57,401 bases of DNA, from NCBI GenBank assembly GCA_050486225.1, contig JBJHCV010000013.1, positions 1 through 57,401 on the forward strand, read 5' to 3'. A model generated the notes under the pieces. The model was not told where the DNA came from and ran no database searches. It saw only the letters and a list, made by a program, of their open reading frames with translations. Below, one piece after another: positions 34,750 to 46,138 of this stretch. The translations under genes and the position numbers were made by a program. Origin of the DNA: JBBDIX01 sp050486225. Its GTDB lineage: Bacteria > Actinomycetota > Nitriliruptoria > Nitriliruptorales > Nitriliruptoraceae. The number at the start of each line of letters is the position of its first letter. Position 1 is the stretch's first letter.

Positions 34750-36225
34750 TCAGGAGCCCGGGTCGGACCGGTCGGGTCCGAACCGCCGGATGCCGAACAC
34801 GATCCAGGACACGAGCAGCAGTGACGTGCCGGCGAGCACGGGAACCGCGCCCAGCTGGGCGATCAGGGGAACCGACGCGGCGGTGAACAGGCCTCCGCCC
34901 ACGACGGGTTCGAACAGCAGCTGCTTGTAGCCGAACGCCTCCATCCCGCCGGAACGACTGGGCGGGTCTGCGATGCGCATGAGCAGCAGGCCGGTGACCG
35001 TCATCCCCATCGACTGGCCGAAGTCCCCGAGGCCACGTTCGTACGCGTACTCGGGCACGATCCGGGGCGCGAGCAGCAGGAACGCGCCGACGTTCCACGC
35101 GATGCCGGCGATGGCCAGCACCAGGAACGGGCCGAGGTTGCCGCCGATCGCCTCGACCGAGAGCGTTCCCAGTGCCGCGACGATGATCAGGTCGAGTGCC
35201 GCGCCCGAGATCCGGTTGACCAGGTGCCGGTCGACGACGTGCTCGCGCCGTGTGCGGTCGAGCACCAGCTGGAGGGCCACGCCGCCGAGCATCGCCATCG
35301 GGAACAGCGGCAGGTGGACCAGCAGTTCCAGTCCGTCGTCACCGCCCCACGTCGCGCGCTCGACCGCCTCGAGGACCTGCAGGGCGAGCCATCCGAGGCC
35401 GATCGCGATCGCGATGAACCCGATGTGGATCGACAAGGGGTCCGTCGACGGAGCGTCCTCGTGATCCGCAACCGCCGGCGGGTGTCCGGTCTCGACAGAC
35501 CGTTCCACCGTGGTCGGTTCGCGGTCGTCGAGGTCGTCGAGGTCGTCCGTGGTGGCGTCGCGAGCGACCTGCACGACGTCGCCGGACTCGTCCAGGCCGA
35601 TGCGTCCGGTTCGCACGCCCCAGTTGATGATCACGGTCCCGATGAGCACGCCGGCGACCAGACCGACCGTGGCGAGTCCCAGTGCCAGGTCGGTCCCCTC
35701 GGAGAACCCGAACGCGTCGAACGTGCTGGCGAGGCCTGCTGCGGTGCCGTGGCCGCCCTCGAACCCGATCTCGATCAGTGCTCCGGCCACCGGATCCATG
35801 CCGAACACCGGGGAGAGCACGAGCAGTCCCAGGGTCAGCCCGACCACGTACTGGCCCCAGGCGATCGACTGGCCGAGGGCGACCTGGGGGCCCGCCTTCG
35901 CCCAGATGTCGGACAGGGGAGGGATGGGCTTGCCGATGAACAGGGCGGCGAACACCACGCTGATCAGCAGCACGGGCAGTTGCGACCAGACGTCCACGAT
36001 GGCCGACGGGAAGAGCCCGCCGGCCAGGCGTTCGGGCCCGTCGACCGCGGACACGACACGCCCGAGTCCCTGCGGGCCCGCGAGCAGCACGAGCACACCA
36101 CCGATCACCGAGGCCGGCAGGAACAGGCGTCGGAACACGGGGATCCGCCCGCGCAGCCACTTCGCGGCGACGAGCACGAGTCCGATGGCGAGCAGCGAGA
36201 CGAAGACGTCGGTGACGGAGGGCAT
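34750..36225 (-). CDS. GltS-type sodium/glutamate symporter
   Basis: 491 aa. Two homologous halves of about five TM segments each, with GFEGGHGTAAGLAS in the first half matching the GltS re-entrant motif. A ~60-residue acidic cytoplasmic linker (DATTDDLDDLDDREP...) separates them and is longer than in E. coli GltS (401 aa). It would take up glutamate or a similar dicarboxylate with Na+. Divergent from the export operon across a 265-bp gap in which I see no strong promoter. Confidence 0.8.
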   Translation of the reverse strand: MPSVTDVFVSLLAIGLVLVAAKWLRGRIPVFRRLFLPASVIGGVLVLLAGPQGLGRVVSAVDGPERLAGGLFPSAIVDVWSQLPVLLISVVFAALFIGKPIPPLSDIWAKAGPQVALGQSIAWGQYVVGLTLGLLVLSPVFGMDPVAGALIEIGFEGGHGTAAGLASTFDAFGFSEGTDLALGLATVGLVAGVLIGTVIINWGVRTGRIGLDESGDVVQVARDATTDDLDDLDDREPTTVERSVETGHPPAVADHEDAPSTDPLSIHIGFIAIAIGLGWLALQVLEAVERATWGGDDGLELLVHLPLFPMAMLGGVALQLVLDRTRREHVVDRHLVNRISGAALDLIIVAALGTLSVEAIGGNLGPFLVLAIAGIAWNVGAFLLLAPRIVPEYAYERGLGDFGQSMGMTVTGLLLMRIADPPSRSGGMEAFGYKQLLFEPVVGGGLFTAASVPLIAQLGAVPVLAGTSLLLVSWIVFGIRRFGPDRSDPGS

Positions 36226-36490
36226 GGGGTCCCGGGACGGAGGTCAGCGGACACGTCGACCGTAGCGACCCTGTCGCGCGACGCCAGGGCGGGCCGTGAC
36301 GCACGGCGGGACACCCGACGACCAGGGCCTCGCCACCGTTCCCGGCCCGAGGTCGTGTGCGGGGCATCCGCGGCGAGGCACGACGACGAACCCATCGTGG
36401 GCCGCCCGTGCGTCCCGCGCCCGCCGACGGGGACACGTGCCCTGCCGGCGGGAGAATCCCGGTCGACCGCACGACCCCGGAGTCGCCTCG

Positions 36491-37888
36491 ATGCACCGCT
36501 GGTCCCCGTCGCGCACGATCGCCGCCTGTGCGCTGCTGGCGATCGTCGGGGCGTCGTGCACGTCCGGCAGCGTCGACGTGCACACCGCAGTGGTCGAGTC
36601 GGCGGACGTCGTGCGCACCGTCGCTGCTCCCGCGACCGTCGACGCGGTCGCGCGGGTCGACGTCCGCGCGCCCGTGACGGGCACGGTGGTCGTGCTCGCC
36701 GTCGAGGACGGGGGACAGGTCGAGGCCGGAGAACCGCTGTTCGTCCTCGCGTCCGACAGCGTCGAACTGCAGCTCGAGTAGGCCCGCGCCGCGCTCGCGG
36801 CCGCGGACGCGCTGGTGGGGGCGGCAGGGTCGCTGGCGGTGGACCTGTCGCCGGTGATCGGCGCGTTCCGCGTCCAGCTGAGCACCACGTTCCCGGCGGT
36901 CATCGAGGGGCTCGACGCGCAGTTGCGACTGCTCGAGTCCACGGGCGGCGTCGTCGACGACGACGTGCGCCGCGCCGCCCGGGAGGCACGCGAGCAGATC
37001 CGCGACCTCGAGGCCGACTTCGAGCGTGCCGAACAGGACCTCGCCACCGCGGAGGCCGATGCACGGCGACAGGCCGCCCGGGCGTCGTCGTTCCAGAGGT
37101 CTGCCGCCGAGGCGCAACGGCTGCAGGCCCAGCTGGCGCTGCAGGCGGCCGAGTCACGCGCCGACCAGCTGGTGGTCACGTCGCCGCTGTCGGGACGGGT
37201 CGAGTTCACCGACCGGCAGGCATCCGCGTCGCCGCCGGGGACCGGCGCGTTCGGTGACCTGGGCGACCTCGGATCCGTCGGCGGCTTCGACGTCGGTGGG
37301 CTGCTCGGTGGTGCCCTCGACACCCCCGCGGTGTCGGCGCTGCCGCTGGCGGTCGGGGAGCAGGTACGCAGCGGCGAGACCCTGCTGGCCGTCAACGACG
37401 TGTCGAGCCACGTCGTGCGTCTGGACGTCGACGAACTCGACGTGATCGACGTCGCCGAAGGTCAGCGCGTGCACGTCGTCGTCGACGCCCTGCCCGGCAC
37501 GGCGCTGTCCGGTGTGGTCGCGCACATCGCCCAGACGCCGCGGAGAGCCGGGCCGCTGGGTGCCAGCTACGCCGTGACGGTGCGCCTCGATCCCCGCGAC
37601 GACCTGCCGTTGCGCATCGGACTGACCGCATCGGCGGAGATCGAGGTGGAGCGTCGACGCGAGCCGCTGACGGTGCCCACCACGGCGCTGCTGCGGCGCG
37701 GCGACCGGGACTTCGTGCGGATGGTGGTGGACGGGACGGTGCAGGAGCGCGCGGTGCAGGTCCTGCTGCTGGGTGACGAACGGGCGGCGATCGACGGGCC
37801 GGTGGAGGCGGGGGACCGCGTGGTGACCGACGGACTCGTCGACGTGGCCGACGGGGATCGGGTGCGGGACCTCGGTGGACGCGGGTGA
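36491..37888 (+). pseudogene. MacA/HlyD-type membrane-fusion lipoprotein gene with in-frame amber codon
   Basis: The frame is continuous except for TAG at 36779-36781 (codon 97). Residues 1-96 hold a lipoprotein-type signal (Cys23) and the first half of a biotinyl/lipoyl domain (VDVRAPVTGTVVVLAVEDGG). After the stop the same frame resumes at once with the coiled-coil hairpin (ARAALAAADALV), then the second lipoyl half and beta-barrel to 37888. The context QLE-stop-ARAAL suggests a CAG-to-TAG change. A GTG at 36815 could restart translation but without the lipid anchor. It overlaps the next gene by 4 bases (GTGA). Confidence 0.8.
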
Positions 37889-38607
37889 GTGCACGGGCCG
37901 ACGACGGAGACACCCGACCCCCGCTGCTCGAGGCCCGGGACGTCACACGTGAGTACCGGATGGGCGCCGACGTGGTCGTGGAGGCGTTGCGCGGGGTGAG
38001 CCTGACCGTGCACCACGGCGACGACGTCGCGATCGTCGGGTCGTCTGGCTCGGGGAAGTCCACCCTGCTCAACCTGCTCGGAGCGCTCGACCGCCCGACC
38101 AGCGGCACCGTGCTGTACGACGGGCGCGACGTGCGCACCCTGTCCGCAGACGACCTGGCGCAGCTGCGCAATCGCACGATCGGCTTCGTGTTCCAGTCGT
38201 TCCACCTGCTGCCCCGGCTGTCCGCACTGGCGAACGTGGAACTGCCACTGGTCTACCGGCGCCTGTCGCCCCGGGAACGCTCGGCGCGGGCCCGCCGTGC
38301 GCTCGACGCGGTGGGACTGGCCACCCGCGTCGACCATCGTCCCACCGAACTGTCGGGCGGACAGCAGCAGCGGGTCGCGATCGCACGGGCGCTGGTGACC
38401 GGTCCGTCGCTCCTGCTCGCCGACGAACCGACCGGCAACCTCGACACCCGCACGGGTGAGGAGATCATGCGGTTGCTCGCCGAGCTCCACCGTGAGGAGT
38501 CGATGGCGCTGGTGACCATCACGCACGAACCCGAGGTCGCGGCACGCGCACGGCGCCGAATCGAACTGCGAGACGGGCAGGTCGTCGCGGACACGGACCC
38601 GACGTGA
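37885..38607 (+). CDS. MacB/LolD-type ABC transporter ATP-binding protein
   Basis: 240 aa, GTG start overlapping the stop of the membrane-fusion gene. Walker A GSSGSGKST, signature LSGGQQQRVAIARAL, Walker B LLLADEPTGNLD and a switch His are all present. The family couples ATP hydrolysis to the mechanotransmitting MacB/FtsX-type permease encoded next. The trio is a tripartite-style exporter for macrolides, lipids or peptides; the substrate is unknown. Confidence 0.92.
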   Translation: MSARADDGDTRPPLLEARDVTREYRMGADVVVEALRGVSLTVHHGDDVAIVGSSGSGKSTLLNLLGALDRPTSGTVLYDGRDVRTLSADDLAQLRNRTIGFVFQSFHLLPRLSALANVELPLVYRRLSPRERSARARRALDAVGLATRVDHRPTELSGGQQQRVAIARALVTGPSLLLADEPTGNLDTRTGEEIMRLLAELHREESMALVTITHEPEVAARARRRIELRDGQVVADTDPT

Positions 38608-39791
38608 ACGTGCGAGAGACGGTGCGGGTGGCGATCGTCGCCCTGACCAACAACCGGTTGCGGTCGATGCTGACCGTGCTGGGGGTCACGATCGGGGTGC
38701 TGTCGGTGGTGCTGCTGGTCGCGGTGGGCCAGGGGACCCGCGAACAGGTGACCGGCGCCATCGAGGGCCTCGGGTCGAACCTGCTGTTCGTGCTGCCGGG
38801 GGACGGGGAGTTCACCGCGGCGCCCGCACGCAGCCGCTTCGTCCTCGACGACGTGGACCGGGTCGATCGGGCGCTCGCCGGGTCCGGGCGTACCGCAGGA
38901 ACGATGATCGGCGGTGAGGCGGTCCGGGCCGAGGGTAAGCGGTCCCTCGGGACCGTCAACGGGGTCACCACCCACTACTTCTCCGTGCTGTCGCGCGACA
39001 TCGCGCGAGGCCAGTCGTTCACCGAGACCGACGTGGTCACCGGGCGCCGGGTCGCCCTGCTCGGCGCGGGCATCGCCGCCGAACTGTTCGCTGGCCGGGA
39101 CCCCGTCGGGAGCACCGTGACCATCGGTGGCATCCGGTTCCGGGTCGTCGGGGTCATGGAGCGGGTCGGCGGGGGTGGGCTCGGGCCCGATCGGGACCGG
39201 GAGGTCTACGTCCCCGTGTCGAGCGCGCAGCGACTGTTCAACACGAATCGACTCGACGGTCTGATCGTGCGCGCGTCGTCCACCGAGGCGGTCGACGAGG
39301 ATCGTGCGCTGATCGAGCAGGTGCTGGGGGAACGGCTCGACGACGACGAGTTCACCGTGCTGTCCCAGGACGAGATCATCGGCGTGGCCGGAGACATCCT
39401 CGAGGTGCTCACCCTGGTGCTCGCGGCGATCGCGGGGATCTCGCTGCTCGTCGGCGGGGTCGGCGTGTCCAACATCATGCTGGTGTCGGTCACCGAGCGC
39501 ACTCGGGAGATCGGGTTGCGCATGGCGCTGGGGGCGCGACCGCGGGACATCACCCGACAGTTCCTCGTCGAGGCGATGGTGCTGACCGCCGTCGGGGGCC
39601 TGCTCGGGGTCGGACTGGGGGTGAGCATCGCGACGGTCATCCCGCTCGTCAGCCCGCTGCCGTCGACGGTGACCATCTGGTCGATCGTGCTGTCGCTCGG
39701 GGTGTCGGTCGGGGTCGGCCTGGCCTTCGGGGTGCTGCCCGCCCGCCGGGCCGGGCTGCTGGATCCGGTCGAGGCACTGCGCCACGACTGA
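38604..39791 (+). CDS. MacB/FtsX-type ABC transporter permease
   Basis: 395 aa, GTG start overlapping the ATPase stop by 4 bases. One N-terminal TM segment (residues ~15-40) precedes a large extracytoplasmic MacB-PCD domain. Three C-terminal TM segments follow, with NIMLVSVTERTREIGLRMALGA, the conserved coupling region. It is the last gene of the operon. With the fusion protein broken by an amber codon, the assembled transporter may be non-functional or work without its partner. Confidence 0.92.
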   Translation: MNVRETVRVAIVALTNNRLRSMLTVLGVTIGVLSVVLLVAVGQGTREQVTGAIEGLGSNLLFVLPGDGEFTAAPARSRFVLDDVDRVDRALAGSGRTAGTMIGGEAVRAEGKRSLGTVNGVTTHYFSVLSRDIARGQSFTETDVVTGRRVALLGAGIAAELFAGRDPVGSTVTIGGIRFRVVGVMERVGGGGLGPDRDREVYVPVSSAQRLFNTNRLDGLIVRASSTEAVDEDRALIEQVLGERLDDDEFTVLSQDEIIGVAGDILEVLTLVLAAIAGISLLVGGVGVSNIMLVSVTERTREIGLRMALGARPRDITRQFLVEAMVLTAVGGLLGVGLGVSIATVIPLVSPLPSTVTIWSIVLSLGVSVGVGLAFGVLPARRAGLLDPVEALRHD

Positions 39792-40159
39792 CGTCGCAGC
39801 CCGGACGAGCCGCGACGGGCGCGCGGGTTTCCTGCCCGCAGCACGCCCCGTGGCGTCGGGCCGATTCGACGGAGTCCGCGCCCGGGGCTGTGCACACGAC
39901 GCCCCCGCGGGCCGGTCGGTCGGGGTGACCGATCGTCGCGCTGCCGGCTGGCACTGGCACGCGAGTACTCGACAGGTGTCACGAGGAGGCGAACGGGTCT
40001 GCCCAGACTTCGGCTGGCGGTGTGGTACTGCGCAGGATCCACGTACGACGCTGGCGCCGCTCGGGAGGCGTGGAGTTGGTCCGGTTGGAGCGCGTCGATG
40101 CTCTCGGGAACGAGCCCGGTCACCCCGGCTGAGCGGTATCGCTCTGGTATCGTGGGCCC
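39792..40159. other. Noncoding region between export operon and toxin-antitoxin genes
   Basis: 368 bp with no convincing gene. It has a weak hairpin at 39823-39839 (GCGGG/CCCGC) that may end the export operon. The direct repeats and -10 box of the toxin-antitoxin operon are at its right end. Confidence 0.55.
40135..40153 (+). promoter_or_regulatory. Direct repeats and leaderless promoter of the RHH-Doc operon
   Basis: GGTATCG occurs at 40135-40141 and 40146-40152, 11 bp apart (one helical turn on the same DNA face), as expected for a dimeric ribbon-helix-helix protein. The second copy includes TATCGT (40148-40153), a -10 box 6 nt from the ATG, so the mRNA is probably leaderless and antitoxin binding would block it. 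Confidence 0.45.
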
Positions 40160-40366
40160 ATGGCGATGACCCTGCGGACTGATGACGAGCTCGAGCGGGC
40201 TCTCGACCTGCTGTGCGCGCAGGAGCGGCTGTCTCGCCAGGAACTGATCCGCCGTGCGGTGCTCGAGCGGCTCGAGCGGACGGGGCACGGCGAGCGGGTC
40301 GATGCGGCCGCCGAGCGTGCTGTCTCCCGGTGGGGTGACGTGCTCGACCGTCTCGGCTCGGTGTGA
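40160..40366 (+). CDS. Ribbon-helix-helix antitoxin
   Basis: 68 aa. An N-terminal RHH domain (MAMTLRTDDELERALDLLC...SRQELIRRAVLERLE) for DNA binding. A short C-terminal tail (GHGERVDAAAERAVSRWGDVL) probably wraps the toxin. It overlaps the Doc gene by 4 bases (GTGA), the usual antitoxin-first order. It should repress its own promoter through the repeats just upstream. Confidence 0.85.
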   Translation: MAMTLRTDDELERALDLLCAQERLSRQELIRRAVLERLERTGHGERVDAAAERAVSRWGDVLDRLGSV

Positions 40367-40775
40367 CGGCGAGGGCGCCGGGGTCGCGGTCGGGGGAGAC
40401 CGAGTTCCTCGAGCTCGAGGACCTGGTCCTGCTCATGCGCCGCCTCGGTGCGGGGCCGGTGCGTGACGTCGGACTGCTCGGCGCGGCGTGCGCACGTCCA
40501 CGGACCAGTGTGTTCGGCGCGGACGCCTATCCGACGCTCGCGGGCAAGGCGGCGGCGCTGCTGCACTCGATCGTCGCGAACCATGCGCTCGTGGACGGGA
40601 ACGAGAGGCTCGGGTGGCTCGCGACCGTGGTGTTCCTCGACCTCAACGGGTGGGAGCTGACGCTCGACGAGGAGTCGGCGTTCCGGCTCGTCATGGACGT
40701 GGCGGAGGGGACGCTCGACGGCGAGTCGATCTCGGGCATCCTCGGGACTGCAATCGACCCCATCCCGGAGCCCTG

Positions 40776-40776
<1 letters not shown>
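40363..40776 (+). CDS. Doc-family toxin (Fic-fold)
   Basis: 137 aa, GTG start. The Doc active-site motif HALVDGNERLGW (His74, Asp78, Asn80, Arg82) fits HxFx(D/N)GNKR with Leu for Phe and Glu for Lys. Doc phosphorylates EF-Tu and stops translation; the RHH antitoxin would neutralise it. The stop overlaps the start of the next gene (TGATG), so the unrelated YyaL-like gene is translationally coupled. Confidence 0.88.
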
Positions 40777-42812
<2,036 letters not shown>

Positions 42813-42872
42813 CGTGCCGGACAGGCGGTACACCTGAGGTCCGACCGACACGGCAGATCGAGGAGGCACCGG

Positions 42873-43814
42873 GTGCACGACGACTGGGGTGAGGTCACCC
42901 CCCGCTGGGCGGGCATCCGCAGCGAGGTGATCGACCTGCTCGGCCACGACGTGCACGTGCTCCGCGCCGGCGACGCCGCCGACGGGCCCCCTCGGCTGCT
43001 CGTGCACGGGCTCGGTGGTTCGGCGACGAACTGGCTCGAGGTGATCCCCGGGCTCGCGCGCCACGGTCCAGTCGTCGCGCCGGACCTGCCCGGGTTCGGT
43101 GCCACCGAACCGCCGCGTCCTCGCGCGGCCCGCATCGAGGTCAACGCCCGGTTCCTGTGGGCGCTCGCCCGGCACCTCGGCCTGCGCGACCTCGTGGTGC
43201 ACGGAAACTCGATGGGTGCGACCGTCGTGGTGCTCACCACGCAGCTGATGCCCGAGCGCATCGACCGGCTGGTGCTCGTCTCGCCGGCGCTGCCGCTGGG
43301 TGTGTCCCACACGTCGCGCATCGACCCGATGACGGTGCGGCGGTTCGCCCCGTTCGTGGTCCCGTCGCTCGGTGCGCACCTGCTGCGCCGCCGCTACCGC
43401 GCCCAGCCGCTCGAGGACTTCTGGGCGGAGAACCTCGCGTACGTCCACGCCGACCCGTCACGCGTGTCGCCGGAGATGGTGCGCCTCGGGCTCGACAACC
43501 TGCGCGAGTTCGAGACCACGCCGTGGCGTCTGCCGAGCTTCGTCGCGGCCGCGACGTCGCTGGTCACCGCCGTGGCGGGTCGCCGCATCCTCCAGCATGC
43601 AATCGATGGCGTGCGGTCGCCTACGCTGGTGGTCTGGGGAGACGCGGACCGGTTGGTCGGCCCCACGGTCATCGACCGGGTGCGTGCTCGCCGCCAGGAC
43701 TGGGACGTCGAGGTGCTCGACGGCGTCGGCCACGTGCCGATGATCGAGGTCCCGGAACGGTACGTGCAGACCGTGGACGACTGGTTGGACACGACAGGAC
43801 CGATCCGGAGCTGA
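42873..43814 (+). CDS. Alpha/beta hydrolase
   Basis: 313 aa, GTG start with GAGG upstream. Canonical fold: oxyanion HGLGG, nucleophile elbow HGNSMGATV (Ser), acid in WGDADRL (Asp) and His in GVGHVPM. A cap domain lies at about residues 140-230. It could be an esterase, lipase or C-C hydrolase; sequence alone does not decide. It lies between yyaL and the antiporter on the same strand. Confidence 0.9.
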   Translation: MHDDWGEVTPRWAGIRSEVIDLLGHDVHVLRAGDAADGPPRLLVHGLGGSATNWLEVIPGLARHGPVVAPDLPGFGATEPPRPRAARIEVNARFLWALARHLGLRDLVVHGNSMGATVVVLTTQLMPERIDRLVLVSPALPLGVSHTSRIDPMTVRRFAPFVVPSLGAHLLRRRYRAQPLEDFWAENLAYVHADPSRVSPEMVRLGLDNLREFETTPWRLPSFVAAATSLVTAVAGRRILQHAIDGVRSPTLVVWGDADRLVGPTVIDRVRARRQDWDVEVLDGVGHVPMIEVPERYVQTVDDWLDTTGPIRS

Positions 43815-43893
43815 TGGCCGGATCGACCGCTGAACTGCTGAACCGATGGACGCCTGCGGCGACGCCCGCCCGGCCCGGTGACGAGGGAGACGC

Positions 43894-46008
43894 ATGCTGA
43901 CACCTGTTGGCGAACACGAACTGCTCATCTTCTGGGTCCAGCTCATCGTCCTGCTGGGTACGGCACGACTGCTGGGACTGGTCGCACAACGGCTCGGCCA
44001 GCCGCGTGTCGTCGGTGAACTCGGGGCCGGGGTGCTGCTCGGTCCCTCCGTGTTCGGTCGCTTCTTCCCGGACCTGGCGGCCTGGGTCTTCCCCGGCGGT
44101 GCCGTGCAGAGCGCGCTGATCCTGGCGATCGCGTGGCTCGGGATCACGCTGCTGCTCGTGGTGACCGGGTTCGAGACCGACCTCGGGCTGCTTCGTCGCC
44201 TCGGTCGTCCCGCGGTCGGCCTGTCGGCAGGCAGTCTGGTGGTCCCACTGATCCTCGGGTTCGGGCTCGGCTGGTACATGCCACCCGAACTGTGGGGTGA
44301 CGAGGCCAACCGGCTCGGGTTCTCCCTGTTCATCGCGGTGGCGCTGAGCATCTCCGCGCTGCCGGTCATCGCCAAGATCATGACCGAGATGGGTCTGATG
44401 CGGCGCAACGTCGGTCAGCTCACCATCGCCGCCGCGATGGTCAACGACCTCATCGGCTGGATGCTGCTCGGCGTGGTCGTGGGCGTGTTCACCGCCGGGT
44501 CGATCGCGCTGGGCCCGCTGGGCATCACCATCGCCAGCGTCGTCGTGTTCCTCGTGCTGGGGCTGACCGTCGGGCAGCGCTTCGCGGACGTGGTCCTGCG
44601 TCGCGCCCGCGGCGCCGGCGGGTTCTCGTCCGCGCTGACCGCGACGCTGTTCGTCGCGTTCATGTTCGGCGCGGTCACCCAGGCGCTCGGCGTCGAGGCG
44701 GTGCTGGGCGCGCTCGTCGCCGGCATCATCCTCGGTCGGTCCCGCTACCAGCGCCACGACGTCAAGCGCACCATCGAAGTGCTCAGCAACGCCGTGTTCG
44801 CCCCGGTGTTCTTCGCCACCGCCGGCCTGTACGTCGACCTCGCCGTGCTGCTCGAACCCGTCGCGCTCATGTGGGCGGCGATCGTGCTGGTCGTGGCCAC
44901 CATTGCGAAGCTCGCCGGTTCGTTCATCGGTGGGCGGGTGTCGGGCCTGTCGAAGATGGAGAGCATCGCCGCCGGCGTGGGCCTCAACGCGCGTGGAGCC
45001 ATGGAGATCGTGCTCGCGACGATCGGCCTGTCGCTGGGAGCGCTCAACGACGCGTCGTACGCGATCATCGTGCTCATGGCCGTCGCCACCTCCATGGGTG
45101 CGCCACCGATCCTGCGGCCCGTGCTCGCCCGCCTGCGCGCCAACCCGGAGGAGGCCGAACGCCTCCAGCGCGAGGAACTGCTCGCCACCAGCGTCATCGC
45201 GAACTCGTCGACCGTGCTGCTGCCGACCCGAGGTGGCGCGAACTCGGCGGTCGCCGCCCGGGTGCTCGACGCGCTGCTGCAGCCCAGCGCGTCCGTCACC
45301 GTGCTGACCGTGCGCAGCGAGGGCGAGGCGGCCCCCGACCTCGCTGGGGTGCGTGAGGCACTCGCCAACCGTCCCCACGAGGTGCGCCTGGAGACCAGCG
45401 ACGACGCGGCCGAACAGATCCTCGAGGAGGCGAACCTCGGCTACCGGGTGGTCACCCTCGGGCTCAACGACGACTTCGTGGGGTCCCACGAACTGTCCGA
45501 GGCGATCCAGCGGGTCATCGCCGACAGCCCGGTGCCGCTGCTGTTGGTCCGGCGCGGTGAACAGCTCGACGACGTCGCCGACCTGCACAATCGCCCGTTC
45601 CGCCGCATCCTGCTCGGGGTGACCGGCACGCTGCCGGGACGCGCCGCGGAGGAGGTCGCGTTCCGACTGGCCAACCGCTACGCCGGCGACGTGCGGGCCG
45701 TGCACGTCGTCACCCGCGGCACGCCGGACCACTCCCCGGTGGTGCAGCGCCAGCTCGCCCGGGTGCGTGAGGTCGCCACGGCGTTCGGGACCGGGAGCAC
45801 CGTCGAGGCCCGTCAGGCGCCGGTGGCCGCGGACGAACTGATCCGTGCCGCCGAGGACTGGCACGCCGACACGATCGTGGTCGGTGCGATGCTGCGCCCC
45901 AGCGACGGACGCCCGTTCCTCGGCCACGGCACGGAGTGGATCCTGGAGCACGCGCGCCAGACCGTCATCGGTGTCGTCTACCCGCAGGGGCGCGACGAGC
46001 AGGAGTGA
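43894..46008 (+). CDS. CPA2-type cation/proton antiporter with C-terminal Usp domains
   Basis: 704 aa. About 12 TM segments (1-~395) of the Na+/H+ exchanger CPA2 family. GVGLNARGAMEIVLATIGLSLG is the conserved core helix, and LGARLxG-like GELGAGVLLGPSVFG opens the transporter. Residues ~420-700 form two universal-stress-protein-like domains, the second with VVGAMLRPSDGRPFLGHGTEWIL. These probably bind nucleotide and gate transport of K+ or Na+ for pH control. Confidence 0.9.
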   Translation: MLTPVGEHELLIFWVQLIVLLGTARLLGLVAQRLGQPRVVGELGAGVLLGPSVFGRFFPDLAAWVFPGGAVQSALILAIAWLGITLLLVVTGFETDLGLLRRLGRPAVGLSAGSLVVPLILGFGLGWYMPPELWGDEANRLGFSLFIAVALSISALPVIAKIMTEMGLMRRNVGQLTIAAAMVNDLIGWMLLGVVVGVFTAGSIALGPLGITIASVVVFLVLGLTVGQRFADVVLRRARGAGGFSSALTATLFVAFMFGAVTQALGVEAVLGALVAGIILGRSRYQRHDVKRTIEVLSNAVFAPVFFATAGLYVDLAVLLEPVALMWAAIVLVVATIAKLAGSFIGGRVSGLSKMESIAAGVGLNARGAMEIVLATIGLSLGALNDASYAIIVLMAVATSMGAPPILRPVLARLRANPEEAERLQREELLATSVIANSSTVLLPTRGGANSAVAARVLDALLQPSASVTVLTVRSEGEAAPDLAGVREALANRPHEVRLETSDDAAEQILEEANLGYRVVTLGLNDDFVGSHELSEAIQRVIADSPVPLLLVRRGEQLDDVADLHNRPFRRILLGVTGTLPGRAAEEVAFRLANRYAGDVRAVHVVTRGTPDHSPVVQRQLARVREVATAFGTGSTVEARQAPVAADELIRAAEDWHADTIVVGAMLRPSDGRPFLGHGTEWILEHARQTVIGVVYPQGRDEQE

Positions 46009-46096
46009 GCGCCGCGAGTCGCCCGCGCGGTCGGGTGCTCGTGCAGTCGGGCGCGCATGCGGTCGGACGCCGGGGCGGTCGGTCGGTTCGGTCAGT

Positions 46097-46120
46097 CGCG
46101 GGTGCGGTGAGGCACCCGTG
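46097..46120. terminator. Hairpin terminator between antiporter and Fic genes
   Basis: A 9-bp stem with one G-U pair: CGCGGGTGC (46097-46105) with GCACCCGTG (46112-46120). It lies between convergent genes, without a T-tract. Confidence 0.6.
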
Positions 46121-46138
46121 GCAGGTGCGCCGGTGGGG

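Noticed and set aside
39949..39972. CIRCE-like heat-shock operator (GGCACT ... GAGTAC)
   Set aside because: Arm spacing is about 6 instead of 9, and the arms match CIRCE poorly. No groE or hrcA genes are nearby.
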